Origin: Trueperaceae bacterium
GTDB taxonomy: Bacteria; Deinococcota; Deinococci; Deinococcales; Trueperaceae
NCBI GenBank assembly: GCA_036381035.1
Contig: DASVDQ010000100.1
Coordinates: 1-44,598, forward strand
Length of the DNA: 44,598 nucleotides
Direction: 5' to 3'
Shown here: piece after piece, positions 1 through 7,807 of the stretch
Numbering within the stretch: position 1 is the first letter of the stretch
How the letters are laid out: the number at the start of each line of letters is the position of its first letter
Program-made: the position numbers and the translations under genes
The notes under the pieces: model-generated
Told to the model about the DNA's origin: nothing
What the model saw: only the letters and a program-made list of their open reading frames with translations
The model's database searches: none

Positions 1-174
1 GGGCAGGCCGCCCACGCCCAACGCCAGGTCCACCGACAGGCTGCCGGTGCTGATCACCCCCGCGCCCAGCACCTGCGCGGGCTCCGCCCCCAGACGCATG
101 ATCGCGCCCTTACCGAACTGCCTCTCGATCTGAGAGACGGCCATGTTGAGAGCCTGCGCCTTGTCCTTGTCCAC
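1..174 (-). CDS. recA: RecA recombinase, N-terminal part (runs off the window)
   Basis: Reading the minus strand from a GTG at 174 gives 58 residues starting [20 protein letters not shown] and continuing through GKGAIMRLG and [18 protein letters not shown]. This is the conserved RecA N-terminus: the oligomerisation helix followed by the first strand of the ATPase core. The Walker A motif lies beyond the window edge. A GGAGG Shine-Dalgarno (183-187) sits about 8 nt before the GTG and decides the start. RecA is the ATP-dependent strand-exchange protein of recombination and DNA repair. It appears to be transcribed from its own promoter in the 200-bp gap behind the E1 genes. Confidence 0.93.
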   Translation of the reverse strand, partial: MDKDKAQALNMAVSQIERQFGKGAIMRLGAEPAQVLGAGVISTGSLSVDLALGVGGLP

Positions 175-227
175 GACGTGACCTCCGCCCCTTGAGCGAC
201 TCTCGGGCCGCCTCAAAGTTACCTAAA

Positions 228-257
228 ATAATAAGGGTCGAGGGCCGTAGGGCGCAA
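228..257 (-). promoter_or_regulatory. Candidate recA promoter
   Basis: On the minus strand TTGCGC (252-257) and TATTAT (228-233, 5/6 match to TATAAT) are separated by 18 nt. They lie in the only AT-rich patch of this intergenic stretch, about 55 nt before the recA start. No second palindromic operator that could be a damage-response box is evident. Motif match only. Confidence 0.4.
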
Positions 258-344
258 CGGCATCTGGACGAGGACCGGCCGGCCGGCGCCTAGCCCCGGT
301 GGGTCGAGCGCCGGTCCGCGGCGGGCCCGGCGGGCGTCCCGGCT

Positions 345-366
345 CGCGGCGAGCTTGCTCGCCGCG
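345..366 (-). terminator. Hairpin after the E1 beta gene
   Basis: A 10-bp perfect stem, CGCGGCGAGC / GCTCGCCGCG with a TT centre, starts 11 nt after the E1 beta stop codon on the minus strand. There is no U-tract, so it is either a U-less terminator or a 3'-end stabilising hairpin. Confidence 0.5.
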
Positions 367-376
367 CAGGCCCCCG

Positions 377-1390
377 CTAGGTCAGCAGCGCCTCGCGCAC
401 GGCGGCCAGGACCCGCGCGGCGTCGGGCCTGTAGTGGTGCTCCACCGAGGTGAAGGGCGGGTAGGGGGCGTCCCAGCCGGCCACGCGCGCCACCGGCGCC
501 AGCAGGTGGAAGAGCGCGCCCTCGGCGATGCGCGCGGCGACCTCCGCCCCGAACCCCCCGGTGCGGGCGGCCTCGTGGACCACCACGGCGCGTCCGGTCT
601 TGCGCACCGAGGCCAGCACGGTCTCCTCGTCGAGAGGCACCAGCGTCTCGAGGTCGACGACCTCGAGCTCCACGCCCTCGCGCGCGGCGACGTCGGCCGC
701 CTGCAGGCAGACCTCGACCATGCCGCCCCAGCACACGAGAGTGAGCGCGTCGCCCTCGCGCGCCACGCGCGCCCTGCCCAGCTCGAGGCGGTACGGTTCG
801 GCCGGCACGGCCTCGCGGCTCGAGCGGTAGAGCTTGATCGCCTCGAGGAAGAACACGGGGTCGGGGTCGTCGATCGCGGCGAGCAGCAGCCCCTTGGCCC
901 TGGCGGGCGACGACGGCACGACGACCTTCACGCCGGGCGCGTGGGCGAGCAGCGCCTCGGGGGAGTCGGCGTGCTGCTCCGGCGTGTGCACGCCGCCGCC
1001 GTAGGCCGCGCGCACGACGAGGGGCACCGTGTAGCGCCCCCGCGTCCTGTGCCGGTAGCGGCCGACGTGCGAGAGGACCTGGTCGAGCGCCGGGTAGAGG
1101 AAGCCGGCGAACTGCACCTCGGCCACGGGACGCATGCCCGCCAGCGCCAGGCCGACGGCGTAGCCGACGATGCCGGACTCGGCCAGGGGCGTGTCGTACA
1201 CGCGCTCCGCGCCGTGCTTGGCCTGCAGGCCGTCGGTGGCCCTGAACACGCCGCCCATGACGCCGACGTCCTCGCCGAACACCACCACGCGCTCGTCCTG
1301 GGCCAGGGCCTGGTCGAGCGCCTGGTTGATGGCCTGGACCATCGTCAGGTGGGCGGTCGCGGCCCCCGTCGCCACGCCCTCAGCCGCCAC
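377..1390 (-). CDS. bkdB: 2-oxoacid dehydrogenase E1 component, beta subunit (branched-chain type)
   Basis: The 337-residue protein has the transketolase-like pyrimidine-binding fold of E1 beta. It shows [15 protein letters not shown] near residues 36-50 and [11 protein letters not shown] at 66-76, where the Glu normally activates the ThDP aminopyrimidine ring. A C-terminal transketolase domain follows ([13 protein letters not shown]). With E1 alpha it decarboxylates 2-oxoacids and passes the acyl group to a lipoyl E2, which is not in the window. The GTG start at 1390 lies inside the last codons of E1 alpha (11-nt overlap), implying translational coupling; an internal ATG (MVQAINQAL) matches typical E1 beta N-termini and is an alternative. 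Substrate specificity cannot be settled from sequence. Confidence 0.88.
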   Translation of the reverse strand: MAAEGVATGAATAHLTMVQAINQALDQALAQDERVVVFGEDVGVMGGVFRATDGLQAKHGAERVYDTPLAESGIVGYAVGLALAGMRPVAEVQFAGFLYPALDQVLSHVGRYRHRTRGRYTVPLVVRAAYGGGVHTPEQHADSPEALLAHAPGVKVVVPSSPARAKGLLLAAIDDPDPVFFLEAIKLYRSSREAVPAEPYRLELGRARVAREGDALTLVCWGGMVEVCLQAADVAAREGVELEVVDLETLVPLDEETVLASVRKTGRAVVVHEAARTGGFGAEVAARIAEGALFHLLAPVARVAGWDAPYPPFTSVEHHYRPDAARVLAAVREALLT

Positions 1391-2411
1391 GCAGGGCCTC
1401 CCACGCCCGCCGCTGGTCGGGTCCCGGCTCGGCGTACACCTGCTCGACTATCGACTCGGGCGTCGGCTCCGGCGCCGCGTCGGCCTCGGCTACCGCGGCG
1501 TCGAACTCGGCCCTCAGCTCCTCGACCAGCGCCTCCTCCCGCTCCTCTGACCAGGCGCCGCGGGCCTCGAGCAGCGCGCGCAGGCGCGCGACCGGCTCGG
1601 CCCGCTCCCGCTCGCCCGCCTCGGCCTCGTCGCGGTAGCGGCTGGGGTCGTCGCTGGTCGTGTGCGGCGCGAGGCGGTAGGTCACGGCCTCGACCAGCGT
1701 GGGCCCCTCGCCGGCGCGTGCCCTGTCCACGGCCTGACGCACGACGTCCCACACGGCCACGAGGTCGTTGCCGTCGACCCTAACGCCGGCGATGCCGTAG
1801 CCGGGCGCGCGGTCGGCGATGCGCGTGTTGCGCATCTGCCGCTCGGTGGGCACGCTGATCGCCCAGCCGTTGTTCTGCACGACGAAGACGACCGGGGCCG
1901 AGAACACGGAAGCGAAGTTCAGCGCCTCGTGGGCGTCGCCCTCCGAGGTGCCGCCGTCCCCGACGAACGCGAGCACGACCCACGGCTCGCCCCGCAGACG
2001 GCCGGCGTGCGCGACGCCCACGGCGTGCGGGAGCTGCGTGGCGATGGGCACGTAGAAGGGCAGGACGCGCACGCCCTCGGGGAACGACCAGCCCGCCGGG
2101 TGGGCGCGCCAGTAGAGCAGCGCGGTGGCGAGCGGGAGGCCGTGCGTGATGGCCGCGGCGGTGTCGCGGTAGGTGGGGACGAGCCAGTCGCTCGGCCCGA
2201 GAGCCAGCGCCGCGCCCACCTGGGCCGCCTCCTGCCCGCGGAAGAGCGGGTAGACGCCCAGCCGCCCCTGGCGCTGCAGGGTCACGGCCCTCTCGTCGAA
2301 GAGCCGGGCGCGGCGCATCGCGCGGTAGCCGCGTAGGAGCTCGGCCTCGCCGAACGGCAGCTCCGCCAGCGGACGGCCGTCCTCGCTGACGTACCTGACG
2401 GTTCCTTCCAT
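1380..2411 (-). CDS. bkdA: 2-oxoacid dehydrogenase E1 component, alpha subunit (branched-chain type)
   Basis: The 343-residue protein carries the ThDP/Mg-binding motif: [16 protein letters not shown] from residue 151, ending in the Asn pair at 180-181 ([10 protein letters not shown]). [11 protein letters not shown] (from 250) is typical of the regulatory loop of branched-chain 2-oxoacid E1 alpha rather than of pyruvate dehydrogenase. The ATG at 2411 follows AGGAGG closely. A TAGGAT (2430-2435) is a plausible -10 element. The gene is divergent from the PaaR regulator, and the PaaR-type palindrome overlaps its probable -35 region. Co-regulation with phenylacetate genes, perhaps to make phenylacetyl-CoA from phenylpyruvate, is my inference. 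Confidence 0.9.
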   Translation of the reverse strand: MEGTVRYVSEDGRPLAELPFGEAELLRGYRAMRRARLFDERAVTLQRQGRLGVYPLFRGQEAAQVGAALALGPSDWLVPTYRDTAAAITHGLPLATALLYWRAHPAGWSFPEGVRVLPFYVPIATQLPHAVGVAHAGRLRGEPWVVLAFVGDGGTSEGDAHEALNFASVFSAPVVFVVQNNGWAISVPTERQMRNTRIADRAPGYGIAGVRVDGNDLVAVWDVVRQAVDRARAGEGPTLVEAVTYRLAPHTTSDDPSRYRDEAEAGERERAEPVARLRALLEARGAWSEEREEALVEELRAEFDAAVAEADAAPEPTPESIVEQVYAEPGPDQRRAWEALRGG

Positions 2412-2429
2412 GGTCCTCCTGTGCCGTCC

Positions 2430-2435
2430 ATCCTA
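2430..2435 (-). promoter_or_regulatory. -10 element for the E1 alpha/beta operon
   Basis: TAGGAT on the minus strand lies 18 nt before the ATG and leaves room for the AGGAGG ribosome-binding site. Its -35 position falls inside the PaaR-type palindrome. Confidence 0.45.
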
Positions 2436-2451
2436 TGACAATCCCCTGCTA

Positions 2452-2467
2452 ACGAACGCTCGTTCGT
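2452..2467. promoter_or_regulatory. PaaR-type operator (perfect 16-bp palindrome)
   Basis: ACGAACG-CT-CGTTCGT is a perfect inverted repeat between the divergent regulator and E1 genes. Positions 2453-2466 fit CNAACGNNCGTTNG, the site I recall for Thermus thermophilus PaaR. It abuts the -10 of the regulator (2469-2474) and covers the -35 zone of the E1 operon, so a bound repressor could block both promoters. Confidence 0.75.
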
Positions 2468-2468
2468 G

Positions 2469-2474
2469 TAGGAT
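2469..2474 (+). promoter_or_regulatory. -10 element, leaderless paaR
   Basis: TAGGAT is 6 nt before the ATG at 2481. Transcription would begin at or next to the start codon, and no Shine-Dalgarno is present. Confidence 0.55.
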
Positions 2475-2480
2475 CGGCGC

Positions 2481-3122
2481 ATGAGCAGACCGGCCCTGCG
2501 CGCCGGCCGCCGCGAGGAGATCCTGCAGGCGGCGGGCGAGCTCTTCGGCGAGCGCGGCTACCACGCGATCGGCATGCGCGAGCTGGCCCAGGCGCTCGAG
2601 CTGAAGGGCAGCAGCCTCTACGCGCACATCGCGTCGAAGGAGGACCTGCTGTGGGAGATCGTCGACCGCGCCGCCGACGCCTTCGTGCGCGAGGCCGACG
2701 CGGTCCCCGACGACCTTCCGCCCGACGAGCGCCTGCGGCGGCTGATCGCCGGGCACCTGCGGGTGATCACCGCCGAGCTCGACCACGCCGCGGTCTTCTT
2801 CCAGGACTGGGTGCACCTCTCCGACGAGCGCCGCGAGCTCATGGTGGCGCGCCGCGACGCCTACCAGGAGCGCTTCCGCCGCGCGATCGCCGACGGCGTG
2901 CGCGAGGGCGTGTTCAGGGCGGCCGACGTCGACCTGGCCACGCTGGTCGTGCTGTCGGCGCTGAACTTCGTCTACCAGTGGTACGACCCGTCCGGCCGGC
3001 TCGCGGGGGACGAGCTGGCGGAGGGCTACGCCGAGCTGCTGCTGGGCGGCCTGCTGGCGCGAGGCGGCGGCGGGGCTGCCGCCGCGCCGGCGCGGGCCGC
3101 GCGGGAGGGGAGTGAGCCGTGA
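2481..3122 (+). CDS. paaR: TetR-family repressor, PaaR-like
   Basis: The 213-residue protein begins with a TetR helix-turn-helix: [20 protein letters not shown], then [19 protein letters not shown] and SKEDLLWEI (residues about 11-60). An all-helical ligand-binding domain follows. Its last 4 nt (GTGA) overlap paaA, so it is the first gene of the paa operon. The PaaR-type operator lies directly upstream. In Thermus thermophilus PaaR is relieved by phenylacetyl-CoA; the same effector is likely here but not shown. The Ala/Gly-rich tail from about residue 192 looks disordered. Confidence 0.85.
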   Translation: MSRPALRAGRREEILQAAGELFGERGYHAIGMRELAQALELKGSSLYAHIASKEDLLWEIVDRAADAFVREADAVPDDLPPDERLRRLIAGHLRVITAELDHAAVFFQDWVHLSDERRELMVARRDAYQERFRRAIADGVREGVFRAADVDLATLVVLSALNFVYQWYDPSGRLAGDELAEGYAELLLGGLLARGGGGAAAAPARAAREGSEP

Positions 3123-4096
3123 GTCCTGAAGCCGAGGTGAGCCAGGCGGACGACCCGCGCCTGGCGCGTTTCGAGGCGCGCATCGCGGCCGGCGAGAAGA
3201 TCGAGCCGGGCGACTGGATGCCCGACGAGTACCGCAGGCAGCTCATCAGGATGATCTCGCAGCACGCGCACAGCGAGGTCGTGGGGATGCTGCCGGAGGG
3301 CGCCTGGATCACCCGCGCCCCCACCTTGCGCCGCAAGCTCATCCTCATCGCGAAGGTCCAGGACGAGGGCGGGCACGGGCAGTACCTCTACCACGCCGCC
3401 GAGACGCTGGGCATCACGCGCGAGGAGATGGAGGCCGCCCTCCTGGAGGGCCGGGCGAAGTACTCGAGCGTCTTCAACTACCCCACCCTCACCTGGGCCG
3501 ACGTGGGCATGATCGGCTGGCTGGTCGACGGCGCCGCGATCAAGAACCAGACGATGCTCGCGCAGTGCTCGTACGGTCCGTACTCGCGGGCGATGGTGCG
3601 CATCTGCTCCGAGGAGACCTTCCACCACAAGCAGGGCAAGGAGATGGTGCTCACCTACGCCTCCGGCACGCCCGCGCAGCGGCGCATGGCCCAGGACGCG
3701 CTCGACAGGTGGTGGTGGCCGGCCGTGATGATGCTCGGCCCCCACGACTCCGACTCGCCGAACACGCCGCTGCTCGTGCGCTGGGGCATCAAGACGAAGA
3801 CGAACGACCAGGTGAGGCAGGAGTTCGTCGACGAGCACGCGCCCGAGCTGCTCGAGGCGGGCCTGAGGATCCCCGACCCCGACCTGCGCTACGACGAGGA
3901 GACGGGTCACTGGGTGCACGGGCGCATCGACTGGGACGAGTTCTGGCGCGTCGTCAAGGGGCACGGTCCCTGCAACGCGCAGCGCCTGGCCGCGCGCCGC
4001 GCGGCCCACGCCGCGGGCGCCTGGGTGCGCGAGGCGCTGGAGGCCTACGCGGCCAGGCAGGAGAGCGAGCCCGCCCGCGCCCCCGTGGAGGCCTGA
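3119..4096 (+). CDS. paaA: Phenylacetyl-CoA 1,2-epoxidase, catalytic subunit PaaA
   Basis: This is the catalytic diiron subunit of the ring-1,2-epoxidase that converts phenylacetyl-CoA to its 1,2-epoxide. Length is 325 residues. Likely iron ligands are visible: Glu53 (SEVVG), Glu83 and His86 ([12 protein letters not shown]), and Glu166 with His169 in [10 protein letters not shown]. The GTG start overlaps the regulator's stop codon (GTGA). The order paaR-paaA-paaB-paaC-paaD is tightly packed and co-directional. The soluble enzyme works with PaaC as structural partner and normally needs the PaaE reductase, which is not adjacent. Confidence 0.95.
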   Translation: MSPEAEVSQADDPRLARFEARIAAGEKIEPGDWMPDEYRRQLIRMISQHAHSEVVGMLPEGAWITRAPTLRRKLILIAKVQDEGGHGQYLYHAAETLGITREEMEAALLEGRAKYSSVFNYPTLTWADVGMIGWLVDGAAIKNQTMLAQCSYGPYSRAMVRICSEETFHHKQGKEMVLTYASGTPAQRRMAQDALDRWWWPAVMMLGPHDSDSPNTPLLVRWGIKTKTNDQVRQEFVDEHAPELLEAGLRIPDPDLRYDEETGHWVHGRIDWDEFWRVVKGHGPCNAQRLAARRAAHAAGAWVREALEAYAARQESEPARAPVEA

Positions 4097-4097
4097 G

Positions 4098-4709
4098 GTG
4101 CGCTGGGAGGTGTTCAAGCAGGACGCGCCGGGCAAGCCGCACCAGGCGGTCGGGAGCGTGCACGGGGCCGACGCCGAGCACGCCCTCCTCAACGCTCGGC
4201 ACGTGTTCGGTAGGCGCCCCTCGGCGGTCAGCGTCTGGGTCGTACCGGCCGACCGCGTCTTCTCCCGCACCGCCGAGGAGCTGGAAGCGGCCGCCGGGCG
4301 CGGCGACGGCACCGCCGCGCCCGGGACCGCCGGGCCCACCCCGCCGAGCGCCGACGACCGGCGCGCGTCCATCGCCGCGCCAGTGGCCGCCGGCGAGGTC
4401 GACGCGCCTCGGGGCGCGACGCGCCTCTTCCACGTGTTCCGCAAGGCCAGCCACCGGCGCTCGATGACGTTCGCCGACCACTTCGCCGACGTCGACGCGA
4501 CGGACCACGCCGCGGCGTTGTCCGCCGCGCTCGCGCGGGCCTCGGCAGAGCCCGCCCTCGCCTGGTGGGTCGTGGCCGCCGACGACGTCAGCCGCAGCGA
4601 CCCCGCCGAGGCGCCGTCGTGGTTCGAGCCGGCGCGCGACAAGACCTACAAGCAGCAGTCGGCCTACGGCACCGTGTCGCCGCGCCGGGCCAGGGAGGCG
4701 CGTCCGTGA
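4098..4709 (+). CDS. paaB: PaaB, tandem two-domain form of the phenylacetyl-CoA epoxidase small subunit
   Basis: At 203 residues this is about twice the usual PaaB length (about 95). Residues 1-65 ([41 protein letters not shown]) align by eye with the first two thirds of PaaB. After a Pro/Ala-rich linker (about 70-110), residues 112-195 repeat the fold ([33 protein letters not shown]). Only the second copy keeps the C-terminal signature [19 protein letters not shown]. PaaB bridges PaaAC units in the multicomponent epoxidase. A covalent double PaaB could fix that stoichiometry. The GTG start is 1 nt after the paaA stop. Confidence 0.85.
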   Translation: MRWEVFKQDAPGKPHQAVGSVHGADAEHALLNARHVFGRRPSAVSVWVVPADRVFSRTAEELEAAAGRGDGTAAPGTAGPTPPSADDRRASIAAPVAAGEVDAPRGATRLFHVFRKASHRRSMTFADHFADVDATDHAAALSAALARASAEPALAWWVVAADDVSRSDPAEAPSWFEPARDKTYKQQSAYGTVSPRRAREARP

Positions 4710-5530
4710 GCGCCGACGCGCAGGGCAGCGGGCGAGGGTCGGCGGGCACGGGCGCCCCGGCCGCCGGGCTGGCCGTCGAGCTGCGCGACGCCTTGATCGA
4801 CCGGCTCACCGCCATGGCCGACGACGAGCTGCTCCTCGGCCACCGCGACTCCGAGTGGACCGGCCACGGGCCCCTGCTCGAGGAGGACATCGCGCTCGCG
4901 AACCTGGCGCAGGACGAGATCGGGCACGCGCTCCTCTGGTACGGCCTGCGCGCCGAGCTCGACGGGTCCGACCCGGACGACCTCGCCTTCCGGCGCGACC
5001 CTGGCGGCTTCCGCAGCTGCCTCCTCGTCGAGCTGCCGCGCGGCGACTGGGCGTTCACGATGCTGCGGCAGTTCCTCTTCGACTGCTACGAGGCCGAGGC
5101 GCTGCCGCGGCTCGCGCGCAGCTCGCACGCCCCGCTGGCCGAGGCGGCCGCGAAGGCCCTGCGCGAGGAGCTGTTCCACCTCCGCCACGCCGGCCTGTGG
5201 GCGCGCCGTCTGGGGCTCGGCACCGCGGAGTCGCGCTCGCGCGCCCTGGCCGCGCTCTCCGAGCTGTGGCCCGCCCTGGGCGGCCTCCTCGCTCCTCTCC
5301 CGGGCGACGGCCTGCTGGCCGCGGAGGGCGTGCTGCCCGACTGGGACGCGCTGCCCGCGGCCACGCTCCGGCGGGCGCGCGAGGCGCTCGCCGCCGCCTC
5401 CCTCGACCCGGGCCCCGACCCGGCGCGGCGCGACGCCGCTGACCGCGGCGCCGCCTCGGCGCACCGCGTCGAGCTGCTCGCCACGATGCAGTCCGTCGCC
5501 CGCGCCGACCCGGAGGCCCTGGCGTGGTGA
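4706..5530 (+). CDS. paaC: Phenylacetyl-CoA epoxidase structural subunit PaaC
   Basis: The 274-residue protein is a ferritin-like four-helix-bundle partner of PaaA. It contains the diiron-type remnants EDIALANLAQDEIGHALLWY and ALREELFHLRHAG. It stabilises PaaA and supplies part of the CoA-binding surface. The GTG start overlaps the paaB stop (GTGA). The first 20 residues are Ser/Gly/Ala-rich and probably disordered; the ordered part begins near LAVELRDALIDRLTAMADD. An alternative downstream start would remove only this tail. Confidence 0.92.
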   Translation: MSADAQGSGRGSAGTGAPAAGLAVELRDALIDRLTAMADDELLLGHRDSEWTGHGPLLEEDIALANLAQDEIGHALLWYGLRAELDGSDPDDLAFRRDPGGFRSCLLVELPRGDWAFTMLRQFLFDCYEAEALPRLARSSHAPLAEAAAKALREELFHLRHAGLWARRLGLGTAESRSRALAALSELWPALGGLLAPLPGDGLLAAEGVLPDWDALPAATLRRAREALAAASLDPGPDPARRDAADRGAASAHRVELLATMQSVARADPEALAW

Positions 5531-6045
5531 CGGCCTCCCCCGGCAGCGCCCAACGCTCGGCCGCCGCGCTTGCCGCCGCGGCGTGGGACGCGCTGCGCGA
5601 GGTGAAGGACCCCGAGCTGCCGGCGGTCGACGTCGTCGAGCTCGGCATCGTCAGGGACGTGCGCGCCGCGGGCGACGCCGGCCCGGTTGAGGTGACGATC
5701 ACGCCGACGTTCTCGGCCTGCCCCGCCCTGCGCGTGATCGAGGCGGAGGTGCGTCGGGCCGTCGAGGCGCTCGGGGTCGAGGCGCGCGTCGTGACCGCGC
5801 TGAGCCCGCCCTGGACCAGCGACGACATGACCGACGAGGCCCGCGAGAAGCTGCGGGCCTTCGGGATCGCCCCGCCGGGACGCCACGGCGGCCTCCTCGA
5901 GATCGCCCTGGACGCGCCCGTGCGCTGCCCGCGCTGCGGCCACCCCGACACCCGGCTGCGCAACGCCTTCGGGTCGACGCTCTGCCGCGAGATCCGCACC
6001 TGCCGGTCCTGCGGCGAGACCTTCGAGCGCTTCAAGCCGCTGTAG
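5527..6045 (+). CDS. paaD: PaaD, MIP18-family assembly factor with C-terminal zinc ribbon
   Basis: Residues about 10-110 form the DUF59/MIP18 fold (VKDPELPAVDVVELGIVRDV, then FSACPALRVIEAEVR with its conserved Cys). The tail from residue 134 is a zinc ribbon with CPRCGH and CRSCGETF, ending in FERFKPL, as in E. coli PaaD. MIP18 proteins assist iron-sulfur or metal-centre assembly, and PaaD is required for an active epoxidase in vivo. GTG at 5527 overlaps the paaC stop; GTG at 5524 is equally possible. It ends the operon: the next gene is convergent and no paaE reductase follows. Confidence 0.92.
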   Translation: MTASPGSAQRSAAALAAAAWDALREVKDPELPAVDVVELGIVRDVRAAGDAGPVEVTITPTFSACPALRVIEAEVRRAVEALGVEARVVTALSPPWTSDDMTDEAREKLRAFGIAPPGRHGGLLEIALDAPVRCPRCGHPDTRLRNAFGSTLCREIRTCRSCGETFERFKPL

Positions 6046-6103
6046 CCTCCCCGCGCTCGCGGACGAGGGCGCGCGGCCGCCGAGGGCCCGACCCGACCCG
6101 CCC

Positions 6104-7675
6104 TCAGAGCGTGGGCAGTGTCACCGCCAGCGCCGTCCCCAGGGCCACGGCGAGCGCGGCCGCGCCGGCCAGGCCGAGGACGCCGCCGACGGTCCGCCAG
6201 GGCAGCGCCGTGCGGACGACCGTGTAGGCGCCCCCCGCGAGCAGGCCGCCCACATGACCCCACAGCGAGACGCCGGGCAGGAGCGAGAGCAGGAGGTTCA
6301 GCCCCAGGAACGTGACGAGCGTGCGCAGCAGGGCGGCGTCGGCGGGCGAGCGTCGCGCGAGCGCGTCGAGGGTCAGCGCGGCCGCCACGCCGAACACGCC
6401 GCCCGACGCGCCGACGAGCAGCATCGGACGGCCCGCCTCGATGACGCTCGTGAGCAGCGCGCCGCCCAGCACGCCGGACGCGAACGCGCCCAGCACGTCG
6501 CCCCAGCCGCGCCGGCGCTCCACGGCGCGCCCCAGGTCGAGCAGCACCCAGGCGTTGAACGCGGCGTGCACGAGGTTCGCGTGCACGAAGGCGTAGGAGA
6601 GGTACCGCCACCAGGCGCCCTGGTCGGGCACGCCGGGGATGCGCTGGGCGTAGGCGGCGACGAAGTCGCTGGCGCGCAGGTAGACGCCGATGAGCCGCAC
6701 CGGGCCGAAGGCCTGGTCGAGCACCGACTGCCCGATGAACGCCAGGGCGATCGCGGCCACGAGCGCGAAGGTGGCGTAGGGCGTCGCGCGCCGGGGGCGC
6801 CGCGCCGGCGTCACACCGTAGGCCCGGAGCTCGTCCCGGTAGCGATCGCGCAGCACGCCGCGGGCGTCGGCGTAAGCGCGCTGCCACGAGGCGACGGCGA
6901 GGTCGTGGTCGCCCGCGCGTCCCGCTGCCCTGGCCAGCACCGCGAACAGCACCGCGGGTCGGGCACCGACCAGAGGCCGCGCCAGCAGGGACCTGACCCG
7001 CGCGAGGTCGCCGCGGTACGCCGCCACCCGGGCGTTCGCCAGGGTCACGGCGCGGAAGGCGAGAGGGCCGTGCCGGGCGGAGTCGAACGACTCCTCCAGC
7101 GCCCGCGCCTCCGCCTCGGCGGCCTCCAGCTCGCCGAGCTCCAGGTGAGCGGCCACGACGAGGTCCCTGGCCACCGCCCTGGCGTCGAAGACCTGCCCGC
7201 CCCTGGCCACCCTGGTGGCGTGCTCCAGCGCCTCGCGCCAGCGGCCCTGCAGCGCCATGGCCTGGGCGAGGAGCAGGTCGTCCGGCTCGGGCGCCAGCCG
7301 CAGGGCGCCCTCCGGGTCGCCCTCCTGCAGCGCGGCGACGGCGAGCCACCGACCCAGCGCGCGACGGCCGCCCCGCGTCCAGTAGAGGAGGCGCGCCAGC
7401 GCGGCCGCCGGCGCCGAGAGGCCGGCGCGGACGAGGGCCAGCAGGAGGAGCGGCCCGAACACGTAGAGCGGGGCCACGACGAGGGCCGCCGTCCTGAGCG
7501 GCGCCGACGGCGCCGCCCAGCCCAGCTCGCCGGCCAGGGCGAGGACGGCCAGCAGTGTGGCTATCAGGGACTTCGCGGGCAGCTCGGTGAGGCCCGGCGC
7601 CAGGCGGCCGGACCAGCGCAGCGAGGAGACGCCCGCGACGGCGAGGAGCAGGAGGGCGAGGGCGGCCGGCGTCAC
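6104..7675 (-). CDS. Rhomboid-family intramembrane serine protease with N-terminal TM/TPR-like region
   Basis: The 523-residue membrane protein has two halves. The C-terminal half (about 300-520) is a rhomboid: FVHANLVHAAFNAW (His/Asn oxyanion motif), catalytic Ser424 in VGASGGVFG, and His474 in WGHVGGLLAG. The N-terminal 300 residues hold about three TM segments and then soluble helical repeats resembling TPRs (ALQGRWREALEHA, LELGELEAAEAEA). Rhomboids cleave TM segments of membrane substrates; the repeats may recruit them. The GTG start is set by TAGCAT 6 nt upstream (leaderless). The substrate is unknown. Confidence 0.85.
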   Translation of the reverse strand: MTPAALALLLLAVAGVSSLRWSGRLAPGLTELPAKSLIATLLAVLALAGELGWAAPSAPLRTAALVVAPLYVFGPLLLLALVRAGLSAPAAALARLLYWTRGGRRALGRWLAVAALQEGDPEGALRLAPEPDDLLLAQAMALQGRWREALEHATRVARGGQVFDARAVARDLVVAAHLELGELEAAEAEARALEESFDSARHGPLAFRAVTLANARVAAYRGDLARVRSLLARPLVGARPAVLFAVLARAAGRAGDHDLAVASWQRAYADARGVLRDRYRDELRAYGVTPARRPRRATPYATFALVAAIALAFIGQSVLDQAFGPVRLIGVYLRASDFVAAYAQRIPGVPDQGAWWRYLSYAFVHANLVHAAFNAWVLLDLGRAVERRRGWGDVLGAFASGVLGGALLTSVIEAGRPMLLVGASGGVFGVAAALTLDALARRSPADAALLRTLVTFLGLNLLLSLLPGVSLWGHVGGLLAGGAYTVVRTALPWRTVGGVLGLAGAAALAVALGTALAVTLPTL

Positions 7676-7681
7676 CGGGCG

Positions 7682-7687
7682 ATGCTA
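7682..7687 (-). promoter_or_regulatory. -10 element, leaderless rhomboid gene
   Basis: TAGCAT on the minus strand, 6 nt before the GTG at 7675. Confidence 0.55.
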
Positions 7688-7716
7688 ACCGCTCAAGCGG
7701 CGTTCAGGCGCGTCGG

Positions 7717-7722
7717 TACAAT
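7717..7722 (+). promoter_or_regulatory. -10 element of plsY
   Basis: TACAAT (5/6 to consensus) would start a leader of about 80 nt containing a CGCTGC/GCAGCG stem. It is divergent from the rhomboid promoter. Confidence 0.45.
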
Positions 7723-7793
7723 CGTGCCGGCGAGGCGCTCCCGCGACGCTGCGCGCTCCGCAGCCCCGCGGCAGCGCGTAGGCGCCCGCCCCC

Positions 7794-7798
7794 GGAGG
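7794..7798 (+). promoter_or_regulatory. Ribosome-binding site that selects a TTG start for plsY
   Basis: GGAGG with 9 nt to the TTG at 7808. The next in-frame ATG (7838) lies inside the first TM helix and has no ribosome-binding site. Confidence 0.6.
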
Positions 7799-7807
7799 CA
7801 ACCCGAC

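Noticed and set aside
221..240. Plus-strand TAAAAT as a promoter
   Set aside because: No plus-strand gene follows; the AT-rich patch is better explained as the recA promoter on the other strand.
377..2411. Pyruvate dehydrogenase E1
   Set aside because: The [11 protein letters not shown] loop in the alpha subunit fits branched-chain-type E1 better, although substrate remains untested.
6254..7807. 518-codon N-terminal extension of PlsY
   Set aside because: It is antisense to the rhomboid gene and low-complexity. PlsY proteins are about 200 residues and GGAGG marks the TTG at 7808.
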